64,000 bases of DNA from Lucifuga dentata (lineage: Eukaryota; Chordata; Actinopteri; Ophidiiformes; Bythitidae): assembly GCA_014773175.1 (NCBI GenBank), contig VXCM01000936.1, positions 112,806-176,805 of the forward strand. The letters are read 5' to 3'. The notes beneath the pieces were generated by a model. It was not told the origin of the DNA and did no database searches. It saw nothing but the letters and a program-made list of their open reading frames with translations. Positions 24,901 through 37,400 of the stretch are shown here, in pieces. A program made the position numbers and the translations under genes. Every line of letters begins with the position of its first letter. The first letter of the stretch is position 1.

Positions 24901-27900
24901 AGCATGAAACTAAAATTTTCTGCTGCAATGGCAAAACTGAGAAAGATGAAAGATTCACATGTCAGTATAAACATATTATCAAAGAAGGCTGAGAATCATA
25001 TATGCTTTAATTAAAATTCTCATTCATTATTTCACTGCATAAAATATAAAATAACTGTTTATTTATTTACTTAGTAAGTAAATAAAAAAAATTTTCTTAC
25101 AGTCATCATATATTTGTCAATTTTATTTCTTCATCCACTTATTCATTTATCTGTCTATTTATTTAGGCACTGGATATGTACTCTGTGCTCATTTTAGCAA
25201 TTCCCACACTTCATATTTCATATCGTAATACTCATTCAAACCTGAGAGTCGCCCAATAAAACCATTCTTCTACTATTTGAATAATTTTATTTTAATCCAC
25301 AAAAAGAAATTGAGCACCTTTAATCATCAAATTGAGGGTCATTTAATGGACTTTGAATAATTTATTTATGTACTGTTCATTACTGAACTTTTATCAGACT
25401 TTTATGGCATTTATATTACTGAATATACATATAATATGCAAAGTTATCCACAACAACTATATAGCTAAGCTGAAGTTCTACATTTCATTAAGGAAAATGT
25501 TACTATTGAATTGTTTACTTGCTCTTCATCTAAAATTGTCAGTGAAATAATTTAGGTTGTGTGAATTACGTATATTTATCCATTAAAAAAAAATTGTTTT
25601 AGTACATGACTTATTTTGGTTTTACTTCTGATTTCACGGACTATTGGCAGAAGATTGGCAGAGTTTTGCAATTCCGGTAACAGGATGTCAAACAAAGGCA
25701 GAAGTTGAGATGCTGCTTGGCAGGAGCTTCTCTGTTTCTGCTGGTATTATAAACAAATTAGATACGCTGCAGGCTGACTTTTTCCCTGTGGAAATGACCC
25801 GCATAGTGTAATTTAGGAAACATGCAGTGAACGGCATAAATGCTCTACCTTCCCAGTAATCTTTTCAGCTGAAGATTCAGTACAAAACCATCTGCACTCA
25901 TATACAGCTGCATAGTTTCTACTTACTGCCATGATGGCTGTTTTTCATTGTTTAACTGAGGTTTTCCATTAATCCAATAAAGAAGACATTTTATCTTTTT
26001 AATCATGCCAAGACTCCCTCTGTAATGTTTATTTCATCTCAGTGAATTCCAAAGTAAGTAGTTCCTTTAAAAGAAACACACTTCCACGTAATGCAGCATT
26101 ATGGTAAACATTTTTAAGTACATTACCTCTTATGTTAACAACAAATTCACTTGGCTCTCACATTTCTAAATATGGCAGCTTTATTATTTGAGAAATAAAA
26201 GTAAGGAACAACGGTCATACAAAGCAGAGCTCAGTGTTGTGCGAGTCTTTATTCAGCAGCAGATAAATCCAACAGCCTGGCTACTCAGCCTAATAACTAT
26301 TTCAAGTCCCAATAAAGCCCAAACATCTGATATGACTTAGAAAGCTGGTAGAGGCTGTGTGAGAGAGATTGTATTAAATGCTGGAACCTTTTCGTCAGAG
26401 CTATCCTGCTCTAAAATCCCCACAGTCAGAAATAATCACCTTTCCCTCATTTTATTTATTTATGTCTTATTAATGTTTGCGAATAGACCAATGCCAAATC
26501 GCTCACTCTGCAGTCTGTGATTTACTACATGTAAATATGGCTTCGCCCCTCTGTTCGTATCTTCATTAATCAAAGCTATTATCACCTGGATTTTGTAATT
26601 GGACCAATACTAGAATAGTTTAGCTTTTTGGCATTTATCCATCACATTTGGTTAGTCTGGCCCCTTTAAACAAATAAACATGTGTTCCAGTCTGTTGACT
26701 AATGAATTTAATTGCAAAATTTAGGCTTATTTAACCTTGAGAATAAAACACATTTTTGGTGGAGGGTATTAGTATTTCTAAACACTAAATTGAAAGTTAA
26801 TCCTTTGCACATGGTGAACAATAAAGGCCAGTGGTTTTCAACTAAAGTCTTCTTTGATAACAACATTTCTTAGATAATTTTTCACAGTCACAGACTATTC
26901 ATTAAGAGCATTAAATCCTCTTTAAATATTTTCAGATTGCATTACAGAGCTCCTCTGCTGCCAAGATGCTTGGCCACATTTTCTTGTAATTTGGAATGAA
27001 AAATAACAAATTAGATCATGATAACAAAAGGGTTTCCAGAGTTACCTTGAATTCTCCTTTAACATTGGTGAGAGCAGGTTTAGGAATGTGCATTTCATCA
27101 CTAAAATGTTCACCTCAGGGAGAAGCAAAAGGATGTTTGTGACCTTCAGCACTTTACTGTGTCTTTTATTTCATTGTCATCATTATTATTCCACCACATC
27201 TACCACCAACATCACCATCATCACCACCGACCAATCAAAATGCTCCTCTTTGTCTTAGCCTACGAATCCATTTTAAACAGCCCTTATACGATACACAGGT
27301 ATTCTCTAACAGGGCACATTTGTCCTGGTGGGAGGTTGCACACACATAATCAGCCATAATCCTCTTATTTCCTTTCTTTTTCTTTTAAAAATGTGTCTTT
27401 CCTCTCGACCTCATTAGCGGAGCCTACATTTCTGTGCTACATGTCCTCTAATACAAATTCACACTACATTTTGTCAGGGGCTCCCTGAACCTCGAGCTTC
27501 AGAGAAACACGATAACACATGCTGCTGAAAATGGAGAATATCTTCTTCTGAATGCTGCTTTTCCGTACTTTAGGCTGAAACACAAATGATCTGGCTGACT
27601 GAGGAGACTTTGAAGGTTTCAGTCATACCTAAATGTGCTGGTTTTCTTCTTGTGCGCCTCGTCAAGGTTTCTCCCTCGTGCGTCTGGAATGGAGAAGGCG
27701 GGAGAGGATCTGGTACAAAGAGAATCGCAGATCAACTTCAGCTTGACAATACATGAATACAGTCAAGCACAAAGAGCCTAAACAGTGATGCCTGCACCTC
27801 AACAAGAAGCACATTTTATTCAGCATGCAAATTACCGAGGAAAAAAAATATGCTTGTACATAATTATTTCCAAATTTTGCTTTTGGTTTGTTGGCACTGC

Positions 27901-29066
27901 GGTACTTTTAGGCTCTTTTACAACTAAGCCACAGCCTTGTTAACAGCAATAGTCAAGAAGCACGCATTATGAGAATATTTTTAAATACATTACACCACTC
28001 ATGACAGTGGAGCGTCTCTGCAGACAACAAATCTGCGGCACATAGATGTGGTTTGCAGTATAAAGAGGCAAACAAGCGTCACAGAATTAGGCGATGCTGA
28101 GGGTGCTGTGATTGTCCTTGTCAGGCATGATGCTCCAGCATCTCAGAAAGAGACACCTGCCTAGGCTTTTCACGCATCAGACAAGCCACAACGCTGCAGT
28201 CAGCAATATCTTTGAGGGCAAAAACAAACTGTTAATAGCGGAAATCGAAGCAAACTAGTAAGATTCATTCAAGTAACAAAAAACAGTAAATAGAGCACAT
28301 AGAGCACAGAGCAGTATTCAGCTGAAAGATGCTGGAAGATGAGCAGGAAGCCTAAAATGTGTCTTTCCCCCTCAAAATGTCTGTGATTTTTTTTTTTTTT
28401 AACTCCCTTAACAACAACTGTTTCAGTTTCTTCTACTAAGATGACATTCTGAAGTCTACAAAACTACCTTTTGCTTCATATTTGTTTGCACAGAAGGGAA
28501 TATACACTGACATGCTCTCTCATTTATTTATCCTCCTAAAAATAGCCTACCGCTGCAGCTAAAATGTTATTATTTGGGGTTAATATAAAATTAATGAATA
28601 TAAAATTTATATTAAAAGTATATAATTTCACACCTAACATGTAGACTTGGTGTTTTCTTGAATAATTCTATGTTCTATGTTAGATCTGATGATAGTTGTT
28701 ACGCTTTCAATTTCAATGAGGTGTTCCTTTTAGTCTAAAGCGCAGACATGTTTCTGAATAAAACAGGTAATTATACAGACATAATTCAGATATTAAGTTT
28801 AATTAATTATAATTTAAGTTTTGGTGACAGTGTTTGTGTTAGAATAAGATTAGCATAATTAGCAGACTCTGGAGGTGAAGACTGGGAGGTTGTCGTTAAA
28901 AGCCAGGAAATACACAGACATGAACATATATTTAGATTAGCTTGGTATACATTGCACATTCACTTGCACATACTTCTGTTAAAATGTGATAAACAAATGT
29001 ATTACTAATTCCTTCAAATTAAATTAAACTCTAACATTTGTTAAATGTTAAACTCTCACAAATGCA

Positions 29067-29102
<36 letters not shown>

Positions 29103-30000
29103 CACACAAAACCCACTTTATGCAACTGCCATTACAATTTCCAAATTACATTGTATGATGTACACCTTTCTTTCCCTGTCCTTGAGAAAAAAAATACTTT
29201 GTGACAGTTTGTACCAGATACAGTATAAGACATTAATAGCAGGTTTTGTGGGACACCTTAGAAAAAGACACAAATAAGCAAAAAAAGATCCCAAAGACAA
29301 CCCCAGTCTAAGTTCCCATCACTGCTGCAGCAGGTCTGTAGCTGCATTTAAAAACACGAAACCCATCAGCGGCTCTCACAGCTGAGCTACAGTAAAGGGA
29401 GTTTGTTCTCCTACAAGCTGGCTGTACTTAATAAAATAGCCGCTGTGTGAGACAAACTAGAGCAGAGCAGTATTTCTCTTTACCACTATTTACCCTCACC
29501 GTACACACAGGGGTGCTTCTTGAAAAACAGAAACAATATGTACATAATTCTGTTCTGTCTTATAAAAAGTGTGCAGAAAATGTTGAGTTTTTGTTGTCAG
29601 AGTGTAAACCTCCACATGCCCTGCCATCAATAAAATCAGTTTTTTGTGTCACACTTTAATCACCCACATTAAACAGTTTTAATCAAATCTGCAAAACATC
29701 AGTGAAGTGTTCCGCTTCAGATGCCCCACTCCCTTTCGCCCCAGTTCTTTTTTTCTTCCAAAAACTTCCCCTACATGTCATCAGTTTTCCTCTGTTCTTC
29801 TCCGTTTGTTAGCCTTTTTTAAAATTATTTTTCTTCTGTCTTTTCTTTGACACAAACCAAGAAAACTTGTTTGAAACATTTCCAAAATGTAAAAAACTGA
29901 TTATCCGGATTTGAATTGTCTCTTTTCTCTCTCCTCAGCAAATAACAAAAAATTGAAGAAGATACCTAGTGTACTGAAGACGTTACCAGGAAACTGAGGG
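18991..30000. other. Intergenic, no gene seen; candidate conserved non-coding segments
   Basis: Eleven kilobases without a supportable exon. Simple repeats: A/C-rich 20,083-20,125, (TATG)n 21,182-21,214, ATC/CCA-rich 27,191-27,229 and (CA)n 29,068-29,099. Complex segments at about 21,740-22,340, 26,490-26,700 and 27,470-27,840 carry homeobox, TCF or POU-like words, including a perfect ATGCAAAT octamer at 27,825-27,832. Regulatory function is inferred, not shown. Confidence 0.45.
29068..29099 (+). repeat. (CA)n microsatellite
   Basis: About 16 perfect CA units. Confidence 0.97.
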
Positions 30001-30090
30001 GCCTGTTTCACAGACATGGATTAAACTAATCCTGGTCTAATACACTGAAAAAGAGAACTTTGACCGTCTGTCTGTGAAACCTGATCTCAT
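30001..30090. mobile_element. Short fold-back element
   Basis: GTTTCACAGAC at 30,005-30,015 recurs as its exact reverse complement at 30,070-30,080, bracketing 54 bases that include GGATTAAACTAATCCTGG. The terminal words resemble a small teleost MITE-like family, recalled rather than checked. There is no coding capacity. Confidence 0.5.
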
Positions 30091-33000
30091 TGAATTTAAA
30101 ATGTCTGACATTCCTGCTTTATACTCTGTATTACACAATATCAGAGACCAATCCCAATATAACTGCTTTATTTAATGGCAGAACTGGTTGGTGTATGTGA
30201 TTATGAGTCTAACCGATTTGAAAAGCAAAAATTTACAGTAACAATAAAATCCAAATCTCTTGAATTTTCTGTGTGTAATGTTTGAAGTTTCCAAAAAGCT
30301 GCATCAAAGACCGCTCACCCCGTCTGGTTTTTCCCTGCACTATTTCATTTACTTAAAATTTTAACGTATTCCCTTTTATCCACGTGAATGATATCAGACC
30401 TTTGCTGTATCACCGCAGTGGCGGTTCATTGCATCACTGTCACCGTGGCGTGATTTCTGGTAATTCTTTGAGAAGGTTGTGGATTAATCGTTAAATCATG
30501 ATGTATCAAGTACATTTACTTTTACATTTCAGGCATTCAACTGAGTGACTTACAATGAAACCGGCAAACAGCTACTGAAATTATTGTCCCCCTCTTCTTC
30601 TTCTTTGCATTTAAACTGTAAATAATTTCAGGACATCCATGTTATACATGCATTAATTATCTATGACTACATGATCTCAAATGCATTTTGCTCCCTAACT
30701 GATTGTATGTATGAGGCTAATGTCACTGCCAACACTGACAAAGCATAAAATATTTTTACAGTCAAATGTCCTCTGTAAAAGATACTGTAGCCAATATTAT
30801 GGCAAAAAGGTATTAACAGTGGCCACTGTTGTGAGCTATGAAGAATACTGCATTGCTGCCTTTCAGTGGAGCGTAGCCAGTGACCCCAAGCATTAACTGT
30901 CTTTGACTCACACATCGCCTCTCTGCTGCATGCTGATGTCTATCATTGTTTGATGTGAGAACATTGCCCCCTGCTGATTTCCTCTTGTACACTACGAGAG
31001 GACTGAGTGGGCTGAGCAGACTGACAGAAGACATGTGGTCCCTCATTTGGTTTCACAACAGGTTCTCTCCTCCCATGACACAACGCTGGTGTCATCTCCA
31101 TCATCTGCAGTAGTAAACGTGTCATGATGGCTTTCCAGAAGCAAAGAGAGTGGAAAATTCACATCAGCTTAGCTGGTATAATAACACCATCTTCTTTCAA
31201 ATATACATTCATTATAGTGAAAGCAAACTAAATGATTCAATTCATCTCACCAAACCACCTATTCTCTCTCTACAGCAGGAATAACACACAAATTGGGTTG
31301 ATGACAAACATAGAAAGAAACACATTTTTTGAAAGAGAGAACAAAGCCTGAGCTTTGCTGTGAATGACTGTATATGGCTTTTATATCTAGACAGACAGTA
31401 GTTGTATGACTTAAAGTTCAGAAGTTCAAGCATGTATCACAGTTTTAAATACCATGTGTGTCACAATTCATCTGCCAGGAAGGCAGAGCGTACATTTCAC
31501 AATGACTTTTTCATAAGTAATCCAACATAATGGTTAAAAGATGTACAATAAATGGTAAAATGTCTGATGAGAGTAATTGGTATGCAAGCAGAATCTCTGC
31601 TTCTAGCGGATGATAATCTGTATTCACACAGATTGCCATGTCAAATGAAAGCCTTCAATTAGCAGTCAATTCCATTCACTATTTCTGAACATGCCGCTAC
31701 TATTTACATTTGCTCTCAGCACACAAGGCAGTTCCCTGCCCGACAGTTGCAGGAATCGCTCCTGGTGAGAATATGAGCAGCCCTGCTGTGAACAAAGTGT
31801 GAAAACAAGTGCTTTGTAGTAATCAGATTCACAGAACTCTGATGTCTGCTGCTCTAACCTCATGGCTATACATGTGATGAGACAAGTTGAAATGTCATCC
31901 TTTCAGTCTTAACCTTGGATGAAAAACTGAGACTCCAATGAAAAGATGAAACACATCTGATGCTTTGATTTGAAGATCATGGTGGGGGGTTTCATGCAGA
32001 CCCGCAGCATGATGCCTTGTCCCCTCCCCAGGTGTTCTAAAAGGAGATGAGCTGCTGATTGAATTTTCTACAGTTTTCATGACACAACTGGATTCACAGC
32101 ATCTGTATTCAAACAATAGCTTCCCCTGTGTTCAATGCACTCAGTCGAGCTCAGGATAACCACTGAGTGTCATATGCAGATACTGCTGGATTTTTAGAAT
32201 ATCATCTAAAGTAATAGTGTCGTATTTCCATATTCAGCAATCATAAATTACACATTGGGGCATGAATATAAAATATGAGCTTTTCAACAGAAATAGTCTA
32301 TATTTGAATAAAAACCCCAGCTTTGCAATTTTACTTCAAGAAATATACTTTAAAAAAGACATCATATCAGTGTAATGTCAACTGAAAAGTCAAATACTAT
32401 CTTTGAAATAGAGCAAAAAATTATGAAGATTTGTCTTCACCACATACTGTAGCTCCAGTCTAGCTATGATAACATTAGCTTATATGCATGTGGGCGGCAT
32501 CATGCTGCTGTTGTGACTTGACATCAATTGCCTTGAGAAATCCTTTTTGAGGATCATAAAGCATCAGCAGTAGGCCTCGTCTGCTGCAACTCAAAAACTA
32601 AACTCATACTGAGACGTTGTGGAGCATCTCAGATCCTTCGTGTGTCTATAAATTGGCCAGTGTGGAAGATTCTTTTTCAGTGTCATTATTATTAGCATGG
32701 AGCCAAAGTAATATGGGGGGTTGGGCACATAAAGGGACACATTTTCAAAGCCCAGAGCAAGACAGTGGGAGTGCGTATTCAATGAAAAAGAGCTAAAGGC
32801 CAGACTGCACCTACCCTGCTTCCACTCTGCCTGTGTGTCTTGCTGAGACAACCCAATAGCGCCCCAGGTCAGCTGGATCACTTGCAGACCCCCGCTGGAG
32901 AGGAAAACTCAAGTAAATCATTAAATCCTTTTTGTATAATGGCACATTCATGAAAACATTATCCAAACACTAGCTTATGAATAATAACCTTCAGATATGA

Positions 33001-33900
33001 CAGTGTTATAAAAATGCCAGTAAGAAAAAAAAAAAAAAAATTATGTAGTCCAGTAAACAGCTAACCAATTGACAGAAAATAGTTAGAATTTTAATAATCT
33101 GTCCATCATTTGTCATTTAATAGAAAAAATGCAAAAAGTAATTTTTCTAAGAGAATTCACATATATCTCAATAGATAATTGAATCAAACAGAATCTTTAA
33201 CTTAACATGCATACAAACATCTTTTTGAAGAGGAAACAAAACATATTTCATATACATGCTACAGTTCATACAAATAATATTGCCACTATTCCTTTAAAAT
33301 ACACTGCTCTCTTTAGAAAACCAGGCATTGTGATTAAAGGAGAACTGTAAAATTTTGAGTTATTAATTGAGATCTTCTTTTTAACTTAATATAAAACTAA
33401 TTGATTGAATAGCTAATAATGAAAATAATTATGATTAGTTTTAGCCCTAAAAAGTACACATAGAGCTCTAGCAAAAGAAGGAAAAGCAAATTAAAACTGT
33501 GAAGAGGAAAATTAGTAAAAATATATTTAACAAGAGAGATTGCCTGGTTTGCTCAATTGCTCTTTACTTGATTTTGTCATTGAATTCACTGTCTACTTCA
33601 TCAGCAGAAGAAAATATTGCATAATACAATAAAATGCATGTCTAAATAAGGATGGTAGATTCAGTAAAATAAATTTAGATGTGGATTAACTACAGCCGTT
33701 GGTTGTTTTGAAGGGTTTTAGAGTATTGCTGTCATGAAGGCATTATAAAAGACTAATTACTTTTCTCAAGCATTTTCCAGTTTAGTTTGGTAAAAATCTA
33801 CTTAAGTTTGTAAAAGGGAAAATGAAGTAATTTACCATATCAAACAGAGGAAGTTACATGACTCTCATTCCACCAATCAGCTGTCAGATTACTCAGACGC
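30091..33900. other. Intergenic, no gene seen, upstream of efcab14
   Basis: AT-rich DNA with an A run at 33,025-33,041. No exon is supported. The last few hundred bases should include distal efcab14 promoter sequence. Confidence 0.5.
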
Positions 33901-33929
33901 CCTGGCCATACAGTCAGGAAGCATCAACA

Positions 33930-34446
33930 TACTGCGCTACACATTTTGGTTTTGGAGTATAAAATCTGTATTATTTTATTAAGAGATGTTTTGGCGTTAT
34001 TTACAATATGAGCATCAACGGAGCAGGTAACTTTAAACCGCGCTGAATCGACGGTAACATCACCTAGGTGTTGTTAGCTAGCTTTAGTACGGTGTTAAAT
34101 GTTAGCAGTAGCTAAGCTAGCTAGCTTGCTCGGCAGCTAACATAATCGTTTGATGGTTAAAGTTGTTCTTGTCAGGCTTTACAGCGTATCTCGAGCAGCA
34201 GTTGAACAACTTTGTATCAGTATAAACTGACAAACCATCAACGAAGAAGGAACTACTGGGAAAACACCGCAACAAAGTCCAGTGTGTTTACTAGTAACCT
34301 TAGCTTGCAACATTTTTTTGATAACTTAGCTAGCAACGACGGTTATCGTTAAGTTAGAAACGGCAGAATCCACCAAACTGGACAACCCGTTGGATCTAGT
34401 TGGGTTCAAGTCGGGCTCGGCGGGATCGCTGACTCCTCAGAAGAAG
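33930..34446 (+). promoter_or_regulatory. efcab14: efcab14 promoter and 5' leader
   Basis: Lies directly upstream of the conserved efcab14 start codon. It holds a cluster of GCTAGC/TTAGC words (34,072-34,142, 34,303-34,335), the same kind seen at the ankrd13c and srsf11 promoters. A short upstream frame of 12 codons starts at 34,008 and stops at 34,046; its first 19 bases end in a good donor (CAG|GTAACT) and could instead be a small coding exon. The transcription start itself cannot be placed. Confidence 0.5.
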
Positions 34447-37400
34447 ATGAAGAAGAGGAAGGAGCTCAATGCCTTGATCGGATTGGGGGACAGTAAGAGG
34501 AAGAAGACCAAAAAGGGGTCCGGTCACAGACTCCTCCGGACCGAGCCACCGGGCTCAGAGTCAGAGTCCAGCTCTGAGGACGATGAGTTCAACAACATGA
34601 GCAGTGGAGCTAACTTTGGCAAGTGAGTGACCAGTGTGTGTTGTGTTATGGTGCAGCAAGATACACAATAGGCCATCAGTAATAACATTACCGATACTAG
34701 TCTTGGTTTGGGCCATTGCCGTACAGGCTACCACAGATGTAACTTACCGGTGAATTTGTTCTATTCATTGAGCCAGTACTAGAATCCTGACCCTACAGAT
34801 AAATGGAATGCCGCCATAATGTGACTAATTTGTAATCCCCATATAATCTTTTTTGTATTAGAGAACATTTACATTAATAGTTAGATTTGAGTCACTTTTT
34901 TTTTAGTTTGTTTGTTTTAGATAAATATAACATAAACTAAAAAATGTAGGTCAGTTGCCAAGATTTGCCATCATTTTAAAGCCACATTCTTCAAAAACTT
35001 TTGTATCCTGCTGAAATGTAAAAATATTCTCTCTCCACTGCACATGAAGGTAGGTTTTTAACCCATTTCAAAAGCTGTGGCTTTCTTCTTTCAACCAAAG
35101 AAAACCAGCAGAAATTACATTTGTCTTGTTGCATAATGCATCACCAAATCGAAAGTTTTGTTAGGTTCATTTATATTTTCTATTATTTTGTAATGTCTCA
35201 GTTTAGGACTAAAAAATACTGGCTGTCATCTTCGTTTTGGTTAAATTTTGAAGCAAAGGAGTATTTTTGTTACTACGAGATAGAATAGACTTTGAGGAAT
35301 CTGTAATGTCTTCAAAACTCAGTAAGTTTTAAAAAAAATTTAGTTTGTGCTTTTTAAGAAAAGGACTTAAATTTTAGTAGGCTCTAAGGTAGACATTTGC
35401 TTTTTTTTTGCTCTGTCCTGAGCATACATTATCTTGTGTAGTCCATTAGCCTTTACCGCAATGCAAAAGTAGATTATAAATACTGTCAAATCAGTGAAGA
35501 CATGTTGGCCTCATTGAGCTCTTGCATATTTAAAGCAAAGTACTGAAGATACCTGTTGATGTCTCCTGAAAATATCTCCATCATAAATAATAAAAGCGTT
35601 GTGCAGTGTTGATGTCTAATGTTACCATGTTTCTTCTCTTTACAGGAGAAGTTACACGCAGTGCTGCAAAGTGTGCTACCCATTGTTTTTGTTCATCGTG
35701 CTAGCTGCCTGTGTCATGGCCTGTGCTGGACTCATATGGATGCAGATCGCTCTGAAAGAGGATCTGGACTCGCTGAAAGAAAAGCTGCACACCAGTAAGA
35801 CTCGCTCTCCACTTGCTGATAGTTTTCTTCTGATGTTATGTAAAGACTACGGAAAATTAATTACCTGTTATGCCAGTTATACAACTATGCAATCTGGTTT
35901 TTTTGGGGGTTTTTTTTTTAACTACTGGTGCTAACAAAATGTAATGCTGTTGTCACAGTGGAGTCTAGCCAGAAGGTGTCATTACGAGAAATACCAAAAC
36001 TAAGCGAGGACCTGAAATCCAAGCAGAGAAAGCTAGATGACCTTGAAAGTGGAGAGAGGGGACTGAGCAAACTCTGGTCTAACTTAACTGAAATGAACAG
36101 AAAGGTAAGTTATCATGGTTGCCTTGAGTTTCTGAATTTAACATTTACAGCGGCACAAAACTAGAGCATGTGGCTGACTTAAAAAAGAAAAAAAAAAGAT
36201 CTAGATTTTCACCACAGCATCATTGTACCTGGTACATGATTATTGTATCATGGTAACTGTTGGCTGTACTCCAGTTAGACTTACTCAGGTTCACATGACT
36301 ACATACAATTTTATTATCTTACAATTGAAAATCCTTGTAGCATGACAGGGAAAAGAAATAATCCCAGAGTAATAACATATTGTGCCACTCTGTGCATATA
36401 AACATGCATCCATAGTGCTGTGTAGGTTTTACTGTAGTTTACTTTGGTTTGCACTGTGTGGGAATAAAAACTGCAAAGAGTGGGATTTTGATTTTAGCAT
36501 GTTTACTGCTTCAAAACCACACACACTTCAAAACCAAGCTATTCAAATTATGGGATCGCTGTCATTACACCACTGGCTTTATTTAAGCTGATTTATTGAA
36601 ACGACTTTTAAGTATTTTCATTTGGTATACCATATATATATATTTTTATACATTGGTAACTTTCACATTACATTTTAAATATATTTAAAAGATAAAAACT
36701 GAAGGAAAATACCTCTTCTTCTTTCTCAAAATTGATTAATTAAATTTTAAAAATATTTTTTACTTTGATGTCAAAGTTTTAGGATCCTGTGAGAACCCAT
36801 CTGAAATCGAAGAGGCTAAATAAATTCATAATTCTATGTTGAAGAATAACTGAATAGTTTGTGTCATTCACCAAATGTAGATCAACTTGCTGGACACGGC
36901 TGTCAACCATTTAAAGGCCAACCTGAAATCAGCTGCCGATTTAATCAGCCTCCCCACTACAGTTGAAGAGCTTCAAAAGGTAACATAAAGAAAAAAAAAA
37001 TGAGAAGGAAAGCAGACTTCACATCTATTAATATTCTGTTTTCATTTTCATTGCTTATTTTCATAATTAATCTCAGCACATTTCATTTCTTTTTTCCAGA
37101 GCGTGGCTACGATTGGCAGCACGCTAACAAGTGCGCAGCATGATGTGAAGACTATGCAGGCTGCTCTTGAAAATCAGAAGAAAGATGATGATGAGCTGAA
37201 AAGGACGACGGTAAATTCAAGCCGGAGTTGCACTTTATCCAGTTATAATTTTACAGGAAACGTTTTTCATGTGATCAGTGGAGGAATGAAAGTTTATGCT
37301 GTGGAATGATGAGAAACTCAGACTAACTGTTGTATTATTTTTGTCTGGTCTTGCTGTTACTGTATTTTACTACACAGATTATTATAGATTTTATTATTCA

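Noticed and set aside
27159..27359. Open frame with six histidines in a row, metal-binding protein?
   Set aside because: The histidines come from the ATC/CCA-rich simple repeat; no gene structure around it.
34390..34626. A start at 34,390 for efcab14
   Set aside because: That position is TTG, not ATG. The first conserved ATG in frame is at 34,447 and matches the known N-terminus.
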